This document shows, piece by piece, positions 43,099 through 52,082 of a DNA stretch of 64,000 nt. The notes under the pieces are model-generated. The model saw nothing but the letters and a program-made list of their open reading frames with translations. It did no database searches and was not told the DNA's origin. Position numbers and translations under genes: made by a program. This DNA is from Methanoculleus methanifontis. Lineage in GTDB: Archaea > Halobacteriota > Methanomicrobia > Methanomicrobiales > Methanoculleaceae. Every line of letters begins with the position of its first letter. Position 1 is the stretch's first letter. Where the stretch lies: positions 27,225 to 91,224 of the forward strand of contig NZ_VCYI01000013.1 in assembly GCF_030464365.1 (NCBI RefSeq), read 5' to 3'.

Positions 43099-43521
43099 AT
43101 GGTTACAGTTATCGACGCAGACGGATTACTGCTCGGAAGGATGGCCAGCATCGTCGCGCAGCGTGCGCTTGCCGGCGAAGAGATCGCCATCGTGAATGCG
43201 GAAAAAACGATCGTCTCCGGCAACAAGGCACAGGTGCTCGCGAACTACACGACAAAGCGCGAGCGCGGATCCCGCGAGGGCGGCCCGTTCTTCCCGCGCA
43301 GGCCCGACCATATCGTCAAGCGCACCATCCGCGGGATGCTCCCCTACAAGCGCGAACGCGGCGTCGCGGCGTTCAAGCGGATCAAGACCTACGTCGGCGT
43401 TCCGATGGAGTTCACCGGGATGGAGACGGAGACGCTTGAGGCGGCCCACATCAACCGGCTGAGCAGCACGAGATACGTAACGATCGGGACGATAAGCAAC
43501 AACCTCGGAGCAAAATACTAA
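43099..43521 (+). CDS. rpl13: Ribosomal protein uL13
   Basis: 140 residues from ATG 43099. [20 protein letters not shown] and the [18 protein letters not shown] segment identify uL13. The frame extends upstream to 43027, but that part lies in eL18. It helps early 50S assembly. Confidence 0.96.
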   Translation: MVTVIDADGLLLGRMASIVAQRALAGEEIAIVNAEKTIVSGNKAQVLANYTTKRERGSREGGPFFPRRPDHIVKRTIRGMLPYKRERGVAAFKRIKTYVGVPMEFTGMETETLEAAHINRLSSTRYVTIGTISNNLGAKY

Positions 43522-43534
43522 ATGAGGTGATGAA

Positions 43535-43936
43535 GTGGCAAAGATCATCAATTCAAGTGGTAAGAGAAAGACGGCAGTCGCCCGCGCAACCTTAAAGCCC
43601 GGTAACGGCCGGGTCCGCATCAACTCCGTACCCCTGGAGATTTACGGGACCGAGTTGATCCGCATGAAGATCGCCGAGCCGTTGCTGCTGGTTCCGAACG
43701 CGATCGACGGTGTCGACGCGGCGATCGACGTCTCCGGCGGGGGTACGATGGGCCAGGCCGAAGCAGTTCGGACGGCGCTTGCGCGCGGCATTGTTGAGTG
43801 GCACAACGATCCTGCGATCAAGGATGCATTTCTTGCATACGACCGGACGCTGCTCGTAAACGACTCGCGCCAGAAAGAGAGCAAGAAACCGCACGGCCCC
43901 GGCGCACGGGCGAAGTTCCAGAAGTCCTACCGGTGA
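43535..43936 (+). CDS. rps9: Ribosomal protein uS9
   Basis: 133 residues, GTG start at 43535 with GAGGTGATG upstream. [19 protein letters not shown] and the C-terminal [16 protein letters not shown], whose last basic residues contact tRNA in the P site, are diagnostic. The gene is 13 bases after uL13. Confidence 0.96.
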   Translation: MAKIINSSGKRKTAVARATLKPGNGRVRINSVPLEIYGTELIRMKIAEPLLLVPNAIDGVDAAIDVSGGGTMGQAEAVRTALARGIVEWHNDPAIKDAFLAYDRTLLVNDSRQKESKKPHGPGARAKFQKSYR

Positions 43937-43970
43937 GCAAAAGAGATATAAGGGATGCTGGACCATTATT

Positions 43971-44159
43971 ATGATACCCGTACGATGTTTTACATGCGGT
44001 AAGGTCGTCTCTACAGCCTGGAAAGAGTTCAAGGAGCGGCGGGATGCAGGCGAGGATCCAAAACGGATCCTCGACGATCTCGGTCTGGAGCGTTACTGCT
44101 GCAGACGGATGCTGCTGACGCACAAGGAAACTGTGGAGGATCTGAATCCGTACCAATGA
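43971..44159 (+). CDS. rpoN: DNA-directed RNA polymerase subunit N
   Basis: 62 residues. The four-cysteine zinc site (CFTCGK near the start and CCRRM near residue 43) is typical of RpoN/Rpb10. The stop codon is directly followed by tRNA-Pro with no gap. The start lacks a ribosome site but follows an AT-rich stretch, so translation may be nearly leaderless or coupled. Confidence 0.96.
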   Translation: MIPVRCFTCGKVVSTAWKEFKERRDAGEDPKRILDDLGLERYCCRRMLLTHKETVEDLNPYQ

Positions 44160-44233
44160 GGGGTCGTGGGGTAGCCTGGCCATCCTATGGCGTTCGGGAT
44201 GCTGTGACCTGAGTTCAAATCTCAGCGACCCCA
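44160..44233 (+). tRNA. tRNA-Pro (CGG anticodon)
   Basis: Acceptor arms GGGGTCG (44160-44166) and CGACCCC (44226-44232) pair perfectly, discriminator A. The anticodon loop TTCGGGA reads CGG. The T arm CTGAG-TTCAAAT-CTCAG is complete. The gene is embedded between rpoN and rpoK, touching the rpoN stop, so RNA processing must cut it from the mRNA. Confidence 0.93.
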
Positions 44234-44263
44234 TTTTATCATGAATCATTTTGAGGCTGCACG

Positions 44264-44431
44264 ATGGAATCATATACCCGGTATGAACGGGCGCGAATTA
44301 TAGGGGCTCGTGCTCTCCAGATCTCGATGGGTGCACCTGTTCTGGTCAAAACACCAAACACGGAGCCGCTCGAGATCGCACTTGAAGAGTACGATCAAGA
44401 CATGATCCCTATAACGGTGAAGAGAAAGTAG
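44264..44431 (+). CDS. rpoK: DNA-directed RNA polymerase subunit K
   Basis: 55 residues, a small gene from ATG 44264 (GAGGCTG upstream). It reads METYT-like start [19 protein letters not shown], and the end [19 protein letters not shown] matches RpoK/Rpb6. It stabilises the largest polymerase subunit. Seven bases precede the enolase start. Confidence 0.95.
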   Translation: MESYTRYERARIIGARALQISMGAPVLVKTPNTEPLEIALEEYDQDMIPITVKRK

Positions 44432-44438
44432 TGATCAG

Positions 44439-45626
44439 ATGACGACCATCGAACAGATTGTCCTGAGAACGATCCTGGATAGCCGCGGAAACGAGACCGT
44501 CGAGGCTGAAATCTACACGGATTGCGGCTTCGGGCGGGCTGCGGCACCCAGTGGTGCCAGCACCGGGACGTATGAAGCAAAGGTGCGGCCGCCGCGCGAA
44601 GCTGTCGAGGACGCGCGGAAAAACCTGATTCCATCGCTTATCGGTGAAGACACCCGTGATCAGATCACGTTCGACGCACTCCTCAGGGAGAACGACGGAA
44701 CGGCCAACTTCAGCTCGATCGGCGCAAATGTCGCCGTAGCACTCTCACTTGCGTGTGCAAAGGCAGCTGCGTCGTCTCTCGACCTTGAACTCTTCCGCTA
44801 CCTCGGGGGCACGTTCGCCGCCGAGACGCCCCTGCCGCTCGGCAACGTCATCGGCGGAGGCGCGCATGCCCCCAACGCAACGTCCATCCAGGAATTCCTG
44901 GTGGTTCCCACCGGGGCTTGTGGCGCGACGGAAGGCGTCTTCGTGAACGCTGCCGTTCACAGGACAGTGAAGAAGATGCTGCAGGAGCAGGGCAAACTCT
45001 CCGGGAAAGGGGATGAAGGCGCCTGGGCACCTGCCATAACCGATATCGAGGCGTTCGATATCATCAGTGACGCGATCAACGTCGTCTCCGATGAGACGAA
45101 CGTCGAGGTCAGGATGGGAATCGACGTAGCGGCAAGCGAACTCTGGAACGGCGAACAGTACCGCTACAAGGACGCGGCAAGGAGCCGGGAGGACCAGGTC
45201 GCCTACATGGCGGATCTCGTCGACCGTTACAACCTCATCTACATCGAAGACCCCCTCTTCGAGGAGGACTTCGAGGCATTCGCCGACCTGACTGAACAGG
45301 TCGGAGACCGGTGTCTGATCTGCGGCGACGACCTCTTCGTGACCAACGTCGAGCGGATTACGAAGGGCACCGAGACGGGCGCGGCAAACTGCGTCCTGAT
45401 CAAACCAAACCAGATCGGAACGCTCACCGATACCTTCGAGGCGATACGCCTCGCGCAGGAGAACGGTATGGAGACCGTCATGAGCCACCGTTCCGGGGAG
45501 ACGACCGACGCGACGATAGCACACCTTGCAACCGCGTTCGGGTGCATCTTCCTCAAGACCGGCGTGGTCGGCGGTGAACGGATAGCCAAACTGAATGAAC
45601 TGATTCGCATAGAGGAGCTGATCTAA
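44439..45626 (+). CDS. eno: Enolase
   Basis: 395 residues, a little shorter than bacterial enolases. Key parts: [25 protein letters not shown], then [10 protein letters not shown], the lysine in [10 protein letters not shown] and [16 protein letters not shown]. It converts 2-phosphoglycerate to phosphoenolpyruvate. Its place among ribosomal and polymerase genes is conserved in archaea. Confidence 0.97.
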   Translation: MTTIEQIVLRTILDSRGNETVEAEIYTDCGFGRAAAPSGASTGTYEAKVRPPREAVEDARKNLIPSLIGEDTRDQITFDALLRENDGTANFSSIGANVAVALSLACAKAAASSLDLELFRYLGGTFAAETPLPLGNVIGGGAHAPNATSIQEFLVVPTGACGATEGVFVNAAVHRTVKKMLQEQGKLSGKGDEGAWAPAITDIEAFDIISDAINVVSDETNVEVRMGIDVAASELWNGEQYRYKDAARSREDQVAYMADLVDRYNLIYIEDPLFEEDFEAFADLTEQVGDRCLICGDDLFVTNVERITKGTETGAANCVLIKPNQIGTLTDTFEAIRLAQENGMETVMSHRSGETTDATIAHLATAFGCIFLKTGVVGGERIAKLNELIRIEELI

Positions 45627-45627
45627 C

Positions 45628-46245
45628 TTGACAGGAAACGAACTTGAGATTGAACTGAAAGAACCGCTGTTGCCCGTTGAGGAATACCTCGCGGCAGGTG
45701 TGCACATCGGCACCCAGCAGAAGAGCAAGGACATGATGAAGTTCATCTACCGCGTGCGTGGAGATGGACTTTATATCCTGGACATCCAGGCCACCGACGA
45801 ACGGATCAAGACTGCTGCGAAGTTCCTTTCGCAGTACGAGCCTTCGAAGATCCTGGTCGTCACGTCTCGGCAGTACGGCCAGCACCCGGCGAAGAAGTTC
45901 GCCGATGCAATCGGCGGCATAGCGGTCATCGGCCGCTTCATCCCCGGGATGCTCACCAACCAGCGCTTACATGGCTTACATAAGTACATCGAGCCAGACG
46001 TAGTCGTGGTGACCGACCCCATCGGCGACTCCCAGACGATCGCCGAGGCTGTCCAGGTGGGTATCCCGATCGTCGCTCTCTGTGACACCAACAACATGAC
46101 GAAGTACGTCGATGTGGTCATCCCGACGAACAACAAGGGGCGGAAGGCGCTCTCGGTGATCTACTACCTCCTGACAAAGGAACTGCTCCGCCTGCGCGGC
46201 GTGGTCACATCGCTCACACCCGAAGACTTTGAGACAGAGTTATAA
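45628..46245 (+). CDS. rps2: Ribosomal protein uS2
   Basis: 205 residues with a TTG start at 45628, one base after the enolase stop, preceded by [26 protein letters not shown] and the [20 protein letters not shown] segments identify uS2. The weak start codon may lower its expression relative to neighbours. Confidence 0.95.
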   Translation: MTGNELEIELKEPLLPVEEYLAAGVHIGTQQKSKDMMKFIYRVRGDGLYILDIQATDERIKTAAKFLSQYEPSKILVVTSRQYGQHPAKKFADAIGGIAVIGRFIPGMLTNQRLHGLHKYIEPDVVVVTDPIGDSQTIAEAVQVGIPIVALCDTNNMTKYVDVVIPTNNKGRKALSVIYYLLTKELLRLRGVVTSLTPEDFETEL

Positions 46246-46272
46246 GATCCGAAGCACAAGAGCTCAACCTTG

Positions 46273-47061
46273 ATGGATATGCGCCCATGCAGTGTAGCGG
46301 GAATGTTCTATCCTGCCGAGCCCAGGCATCTGGAGCAACTGCTGGAGACCTTTTTCCGGAAAAGGGCCCTGGGGATAACATCCCGGGGGATCGTCTCTCC
46401 CCACGCAGGATACGTCTACTCGGGGGAGACCGGAGCCTGTGCATTCTCTACCATACCACCTGATTTTGACGGCACGTTTCTGGTCATCGGTCCGAGTCAC
46501 CGTGGGTACATGACCTGTGCCTCTGCCGTACCGTGGGAGACGCCGCTCGGGGTCATCGATGTCGATACGGAGTTCATCGACGCGATGGATATCGAGATAG
46601 ACGAGGCATCGCACCGGAGCGAGCACTCCATCGAGGTGCAGATGCCGTTCATAAAATACCGGTTCCCGAGAGCAAGGGTCGCACCCGTTCTCATGGGAGA
46701 GCAGACCTACGAGGCGGCAGAGAGCCTCGCGGAGCACCTGCTCCAGGCAATCGAGCACACGAAACGGGACGTGCGGATCGTCGCTTCGAGCGACTTCTCT
46801 CATTACGTCCCGGAAGAGATGGCCCGACAGCAGGACCTCTACGTGATCGACGCGCTCAAAACCCTGGACGTGCCCGAGTTTTACCGGCGGCTCCAGGAGA
46901 CACGCGCTACGGTCTGCGGCTACGGCCCGATCGCGACGATGTGCCTTGCATGCCGGTCGCTCGGTGCGACGAGAGGGGAACTCTTGCGGTATACAACCAG
47001 CGGCGATGTGACGGAGGATTACAATCAGGTAGTGGGGTATGCGGCAATAGCGGTGGTCTGA
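46273..47061 (+). CDS. MEMO1-family protein (AmmeMemoRadiSam system protein B-like)
   Basis: 262 residues. VAGMFYPAEPRHLEQLLETF and the VSPHAGYVYSGETGACAFST segment, plus the ASSDFSHYVPEEMARQQD and GYGPIATMCLA parts, identify the MEMO family. Histidines in PHAGY, SHR and DFSHY form a metal site as in related dioxygenases. The reaction in archaea is unknown. Position between uS2 and mevalonate kinase is conserved in archaea. The frame also has a TTG at 46270. Confidence 0.9.
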   Translation: MDMRPCSVAGMFYPAEPRHLEQLLETFFRKRALGITSRGIVSPHAGYVYSGETGACAFSTIPPDFDGTFLVIGPSHRGYMTCASAVPWETPLGVIDVDTEFIDAMDIEIDEASHRSEHSIEVQMPFIKYRFPRARVAPVLMGEQTYEAAESLAEHLLQAIEHTKRDVRIVASSDFSHYVPEEMARQQDLYVIDALKTLDVPEFYRRLQETRATVCGYGPIATMCLACRSLGATRGELLRYTTSGDVTEDYNQVVGYAAIAVV

Positions 47062-47931
47062 TTGGCAACGTGGAGCGCGCCGGGCAAGGTGTTCCTGTTC
47101 GGCGAGCATGCAGTGGTCTACGGAAAACCGGGGGTCGCGATGGCGATCAAACCCCGTGTCTTCGTCACGGTGAGGAAATCGCGCAACCCGACCCGCCCGA
47201 AGTCACCCTACATCGACGAATGTTTCAGGATGATGGGGGTCCGGGGCAGCGTCTACGTCCATTCGCAACTGCAGAGTTCATCCGGGCTCGGGTCGTCGGC
47301 CGCGGTGACGGTGGCGACGCTCTCTGCGATTAACGATGAGTTCAACCTCGGGCACACCCGCGAGTACATCGCCGAGACGGCGTTCACCATCGAAAAGAAG
47401 GTTCAGAAAGGGCGGGCAAGCCCCACCGACACCTACGTCAGCGCAAACGGCGGCATGGTGCTCATCACAGGGAACTCCAAGCGGAGGCTGCCGCCCGAGA
47501 ACCTGCAGGTCGTCGTGGGGAACACCCTGGTGTCGCACAGCACCGCGAAGATGGTGGAACAGGTCGGGAACCTGCGACGGAAACATCCCGAAGTCGCGAA
47601 CCCGATCCTGGATGCCATCGGGGCTCTGACGCTTGCCGCCCTCCATAACATCAGTAACCCCAAGGAACTCGGGCAGTATATGGACATGAACCACGCCCTC
47701 CTGGAGGCGCTCGGCGTGGGACACCCGGTGAGCAGCAAACTCGTGCTTGCAGCACGGGCAAGCGGCGCCTACGGCGCAAAGATCACGGGAGCCGGCGGTG
47801 GCGGGTGCGTCATCGCCCTCTGCCCCCGCCGTGCAAAGAGCCGGGTTGCCGGGGCCATCGAGGCCTGCGAAGGAAAAGCAATCATCACATCGATCGATAC
47901 GGACGGCGCGAGAAAAGAGAAGCATGACTGA
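47062..47931 (+). CDS. mvk: Mevalonate kinase
   Basis: 289 residues, TTG start at 47062 directly after the MEMO stop. SAPGKVFLFGEHAVVYGKPG, SSGLGSSAAVTVATLSA and TGAGGGGCVIAL are the GHMP-kinase motifs. It phosphorylates mevalonate, first of the archaeal isoprenoid steps after mevalonate. It overlaps the isopentenyl phosphate kinase gene by 8 bases. Confidence 0.96.
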   Translation: MATWSAPGKVFLFGEHAVVYGKPGVAMAIKPRVFVTVRKSRNPTRPKSPYIDECFRMMGVRGSVYVHSQLQSSSGLGSSAAVTVATLSAINDEFNLGHTREYIAETAFTIEKKVQKGRASPTDTYVSANGGMVLITGNSKRRLPPENLQVVVGNTLVSHSTAKMVEQVGNLRRKHPEVANPILDAIGALTLAALHNISNPKELGQYMDMNHALLEALGVGHPVSSKLVLAARASGAYGAKITGAGGGGCVIALCPRRAKSRVAGAIEACEGKAIITSIDTDGARKEKHD

Positions 47932-48682
47932 GACCGTGGTACTGAAACTGGGGGGGAGCGTGATCACCGACAAGTCGGGAGAATGCGCCATCGATCACGC
48001 CCGCCTGCGCGAGATTGCGAAAGAACTCGCTGCACAGAGAGAGACCGCTCTCGTGCTCGTCCACGGTGCGGGGTCGTGCGGGCATCCCGAGGCCCGGCGT
48101 TACCGGATCAACGACGGCCTCATTGACGATAACATTCCCGGCGTCTACGAAACGCATACCGCCGTCTCAAGCCTGAACGCGGCGGTCGTCGACGCCCTGC
48201 GGGACGCGGGGGTCGAGGCGATCGGCATCCACCCCCTCGACCTCGGCCTTGCCGAAGACGGACGTCTGGTCTCGTTCGAGACCCGCCACATCGCCGAAAT
48301 GACGGAACACGGCATTGTGCCCGTGCTGCACGGCGACGTAGTGATGGACCGTCTCCGGGGCTCCTGCATCGTCTCGGGCGACCAGCTGGTGACCCGTCTT
48401 GCCGCCGCTCTCGCGAGTCGGCGCGTGGGGCTCGCAACGGATGTGGCCGGGGTGCTGCAGAACGGCGCAGTCGTCCCCCGCATCGACCGCAGCACGGTAG
48501 AGTCGCTTGATATCGGCGGGTCGGGAAACACCGACGTGACCGGGGGCATGCGAGGCAAACTCGCGGAACTCCTGGCGCTGGCCGATGCCGGCATCGATTC
48601 ACACATCTTCCATGTCTCGAAGATCGGCCGGTTCCTGGACGGCACCGACCACAGCGGAACAATGATAACCGCAAAGGAGTAA
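47924..48682 (+). CDS. ipk: Isopentenyl phosphate kinase
   Basis: 252 residues from ATG 47924. VVLKLGGSVITDK, LVLVHGAGSCGHP and DVTGGMRGKLAEL are amino-acid-kinase-family motifs; the histidine in GAGSCGHP binds isopentenyl phosphate. It makes isopentenyl diphosphate in the alternative archaeal mevalonate route. Confidence 0.95.
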   Translation: MTETVVLKLGGSVITDKSGECAIDHARLREIAKELAAQRETALVLVHGAGSCGHPEARRYRINDGLIDDNIPGVYETHTAVSSLNAAVVDALRDAGVEAIGIHPLDLGLAEDGRLVSFETRHIAEMTEHGIVPVLHGDVVMDRLRGSCIVSGDQLVTRLAAALASRRVGLATDVAGVLQNGAVVPRIDRSTVESLDIGGSGNTDVTGGMRGKLAELLALADAGIDSHIFHVSKIGRFLDGTDHSGTMITAKE

Positions 48683-48685
48683 ACC

Positions 48686-49738
48686 ATGAAGAAAGAGACC
48701 GCCACATCCTCAAGAAAACGGGATCACCTGCAAATATGCTGCGAACAGCCCATCGAGGCCGGTGATGCCGGATTCGGGGACGTGCGCCTGGTTCATAACG
48801 CTCTTCCCGAGTGCGATATGGACGCGATCGAGACAAAGACGCGGTTCCTCGGTAAAGCACTCGGCTCCCCTCTCTTCATTGCAGCGATGACCGGAGGACA
48901 CCTGGACACCCTCGAGGTGAACCGGCGGCTCGCACGGGCCGCCGAACGGTATAACCTCGGCATGGGTGTCGGTTCTCAGCGAGCGGCACTGGAAAAGCCC
49001 GAACTGGAGGGGAGTTTCACCGTCGTGCGGGAGGAAGCGCCACACGCGTTCCTCTGCGCGAACCTGGGAATCATCCAGCTCCGCGACCACGGTATCGAGT
49101 GGGCGGAACGGGCAATCGAGATGATCGATGCACAGGCGATCGCCATCCACGTCAATTCGCTCCAGGAAGCGATTCAGCCGGAGGGCGATCACAACGCAGA
49201 GGAGTGCATCGAAGCGCTGCGCAACCTCTGCAACGAGTTCTCCTACCCCGTCATCGTGAAGGAGACAGGTTCCGGCATATCGGCCGGAACCGCAAGAATT
49301 ATCCGGGGTGCTGGAGCAAGCGCCATCGATATCGGCGGCTACGGGGGCACGTCATGGGCGAGAGTTGAACGCCTGCGGGCGAGCAGCCCCGAACTCGCCG
49401 AACTCGGAGAGGCATTCCTCTCGTGGGGCATACCGACAGTGGTGAGCCTCTGTGAGGTGCGGACGGCAGGAGGCCCGATCATCGCGACGGGCGGACTGCG
49501 TTCGGGCGTCGATATCGCGAAGGCCGTTGCTCTCGGGGCTGACCTCGGGGGCATGGCGCTTCCGCTCTTAAGACCGGCCATGGAGAGCGACGATGCGCTC
49601 TTCAGGGCCGTCGAGGCGATGCACCGCGAGCTCCGCATGGCGATGTTCCTGACGGGATCCCGGTCTGTAACGGATCTCCGGCACACCAGGACGTATATAA
49701 CCGGCCTGACCCGGCAAATGATTGAAACTACCGATTAA
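48686..49738 (+). CDS. fni: Type II isopentenyl-diphosphate isomerase (FMN-dependent)
   Basis: 350 residues. RKRDHLQICCEQPI, FIAAMTGGH, NLGMGVGSQRA, IHVNSLQEAIQPEGD and IIATGGLRSGVDIAKA match type II IDI. It isomerises isopentenyl to dimethylallyl diphosphate using FMN. Three bases follow the kinase stop. Confidence 0.96.
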   Translation: MKKETATSSRKRDHLQICCEQPIEAGDAGFGDVRLVHNALPECDMDAIETKTRFLGKALGSPLFIAAMTGGHLDTLEVNRRLARAAERYNLGMGVGSQRAALEKPELEGSFTVVREEAPHAFLCANLGIIQLRDHGIEWAERAIEMIDAQAIAIHVNSLQEAIQPEGDHNAEECIEALRNLCNEFSYPVIVKETGSGISAGTARIIRGAGASAIDIGGYGGTSWARVERLRASSPELAELGEAFLSWGIPTVVSLCEVRTAGGPIIATGGLRSGVDIAKAVALGADLGGMALPLLRPAMESDDALFRAVEAMHRELRMAMFLTGSRSVTDLRHTRTYITGLTRQMIETTD

Positions 49739-49764
49739 CAACACAACTCTACAAGGAGGCCTAC

Positions 49765-51102
49765 ATGGATATTGAGATCATAGCAGTGGGCGGATATAAC
49801 GAAGTCGGCAGAAATATGACTGCCGTCCGCTGCGGAAAAGAGATTGTCATCTTTGACATGGGTCTTAGGCTCGACCAGGTGATGATCCACGAGGATGCTG
49901 ATATCGAGAATATGCATTCCCTGGACCTGATCGAGATGAAGGCCATTCCTGATGACACCATCATGAATGCGGTCGAGGGGAGCGTCAAGGCTATCGTCTG
50001 TTCGCACGGACACCTTGACCATATCGGTGCGATCCCGAAACTGGCGCACCGCTACAACGCCCCGATCATCAGCACGCCCTATACTACGGAACTGATCCGG
50101 CAGCAGATTGCCGGCGAACAGAAGTTCGGGGTGAACAACAAGCTCTTTGCCCTGAAAGCCGGGCAGCGCTACACCATCTCCCCGCACCTGACGCTCGAGT
50201 TCGTGCGTGCCCAGCACTCGATCATCGACACCGTCTTTCCGGTCTTGCACACGCCGCGGGGTGCGGTCGTTTACGCAAACGACTTCAAACTCGACCGAAC
50301 GCCGGTGCTCGGTGAGCCGCCGGACTTTGCCCGGCTGCGCCAGATCGGGAAGGAGGGCGTCATCGCTCTCATCACGGAGAGCGTCAACATCGCCGACAAG
50401 GGCCGCTGCCCGAGCGAGCGGGTCGCGCGGGATCTGGTGCGGGACACCATCACGAGTTACGAGGACGACAAGAGCGCTATATTCGTCTCGACGTTCTCGT
50501 CGCACATCTCCCGCGTGAAGACGATCGCCGAATGCGCTCACGAGATCGGCAGAAAACCGGTGCTGCTCGGGCGCTCGATGGAGCGCTACAGCTCGGCGGC
50601 CGAACAGCTCAAACTGGTCGGGTTCCCCGAGTCGCTCTCGATGTTCGGCAACCGCCGGACCGTTGACCGGACGCTGCGGCGGATCATGAAGACCGGGAAG
50701 GACAAGTTCCTCCCAATCGTCACCGGCCACCAGGGAGAGACGGGCGCCATCCTAACAAGGATCGTGATGGGGGATACTCCCTACAAACTCGAGAAGGGCG
50801 ACAAGGTCCTCTTCTCGGCGAAGGTGATCCCGAACCCGATGAACTACGGGCAGCGCTACCTGGTCGAGGCCCGTGCGAAGATGGCGGGCGTGCGGATCTT
50901 CGATGAACTGCACGTCTCGGGCCACGCGTACAAAGAGGACCACTACGAGTTCCTCCACCTCTTAAACCCGCAACATGTCATCCCGTCGCACGGCGATGTC
51001 GGGATGACCGGCGAGTACGCGAAGTTCGCGGAGGAGATCGGGTATACGCTCGGCAACGACCTCCACCTCATGAGGAACGGGAAGAGTATCCTGATTAAGT
51101 AG
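49765..51102 (+). CDS. rnj: Archaeal ribonuclease J
   Basis: 445 residues. The metal site SHGHLDHIGAIPKL, VYANDFKLD, the beta-CASP part FVSTFSSHISRVKTI, VTGHQGETGA and SGHAYKEDHYEFLHLLNPQH are all in place, the last one carrying a lysine-rich binding segment. It is a 5'-3' exo- and endonuclease of RNA. A ribosome site AAGGAGG precedes the start. Confidence 0.95.
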   Translation: MDIEIIAVGGYNEVGRNMTAVRCGKEIVIFDMGLRLDQVMIHEDADIENMHSLDLIEMKAIPDDTIMNAVEGSVKAIVCSHGHLDHIGAIPKLAHRYNAPIISTPYTTELIRQQIAGEQKFGVNNKLFALKAGQRYTISPHLTLEFVRAQHSIIDTVFPVLHTPRGAVVYANDFKLDRTPVLGEPPDFARLRQIGKEGVIALITESVNIADKGRCPSERVARDLVRDTITSYEDDKSAIFVSTFSSHISRVKTIAECAHEIGRKPVLLGRSMERYSSAAEQLKLVGFPESLSMFGNRRTVDRTLRRIMKTGKDKFLPIVTGHQGETGAILTRIVMGDTPYKLEKGDKVLFSAKVIPNPMNYGQRYLVEARAKMAGVRIFDELHVSGHAYKEDHYEFLHLLNPQHVIPSHGDVGMTGEYAKFAEEIGYTLGNDLHLMRNGKSILIK

Positions 51103-51112
51103 GAGAGAATGT

Positions 51113-52078
51113 ATGACGACGCTTGGAGACTACCTGGAGATAAATGCTGAGCGGATAGACAAGGCGCTTCACCGTTACTTCGGAGACGTCCACGGCGACC
51201 TCTTTCGGGCGAGCGCCCACCTGCTGCTTTCGGGCGGCAAACGCCTCCGCCCGGCGGTCGTCATCCTCGCTGCGGATGCGGTGAGGAAGGGCAGTTCCGA
51301 CGACCTGATCCCGGCGGCCCTTTCGCTCGAACTGACCCACAACTTCACCCTCATCCACGATGATATCATGGATGGCGACGCCGCCCGGCGCGGTGTGGCG
51401 ACGGTGCATACGGTCTGGGACGAGCCGACGGCGATCCTTGCCGGGGATGTCCTGTACGCGAAGGCGTTCGAGTTCATCTGCTTCTCGGAAGCCGCGGACG
51501 CCGCCAAGATCCGGGCGGTGAAGATGCTTGCCCGGACGTGCACCGATATCTGCGACGGGCAGAGCATGGACATGGCGTTCGAGAAGCGCGACGACGTCCT
51601 CGAGGTGGAGTACCTGGAGATGGTCAGCAAGAAGACCGGCGTGCTCTACGGGGCATCCGCCGCAATCGGCGGGATCCTCGCCGGAGCGAACCCCGTCCAG
51701 GCGGACGCCCTCTACCAGTACGGGGTGAACAGCGGTATCGCGTTCCAGATCCAGGACGATCTCATCGATCTCCTTGTGAGCAGCGAAGCGAGCGGCAAGG
51801 ACCGGGCGTCGGATATCCGGGAAGGGAAGCAGACCCTGATCGCTATCCGGGCACGTGAGAAGGGGATCGATCTCGCCCCGTACCGGAGGGAACTCTCCGG
51901 TGCCGAGATCGACGACCTGATCGCCCGGCTCCGGGAGGCCGGCGTCATCGACGATGTCAGGGCGATTGCCGTCGAGCGGGCCGCCGTCGCGAAGCAGGCG
52001 CTCTCGGTTCTCCCGGACTCAGAGGAGAAACATCTTCTTACGGAGATTGCTGATTTCTTCGTCGCCCGGGGCAACTGA
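51113..52078 (+). CDS. idsA: Polyprenyl (geranylgeranyl-type) diphosphate synthase
   Basis: 321 residues. The first aspartate-rich motif is in TLIHDDIMDGD and the second in IQDDLIDL. RPAVV and GGKRLRP are also seen. It elongates to C20 (or similar) diphosphate for archaeal ether lipids; chain length cannot be read with certainty. The start is 10 bases after RNase J. Confidence 0.94.
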   Translation: MTTLGDYLEINAERIDKALHRYFGDVHGDLFRASAHLLLSGGKRLRPAVVILAADAVRKGSSDDLIPAALSLELTHNFTLIHDDIMDGDAARRGVATVHTVWDEPTAILAGDVLYAKAFEFICFSEAADAAKIRAVKMLARTCTDICDGQSMDMAFEKRDDVLEVEYLEMVSKKTGVLYGASAAIGGILAGANPVQADALYQYGVNSGIAFQIQDDLIDLLVSSEASGKDRASDIREGKQTLIAIRAREKGIDLAPYRRELSGAEIDDLIARLREAGVIDDVRAIAVERAAVAKQALSVLPDSEEKHLLTEIADFFVARGN

Positions 52079-52082
52079 TACC

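Noticed and set aside
44745..45746. 333-residue minus-strand frame opposite enolase
   Set aside because: Shadow of enolase and uS2; no ribosome site or domain.
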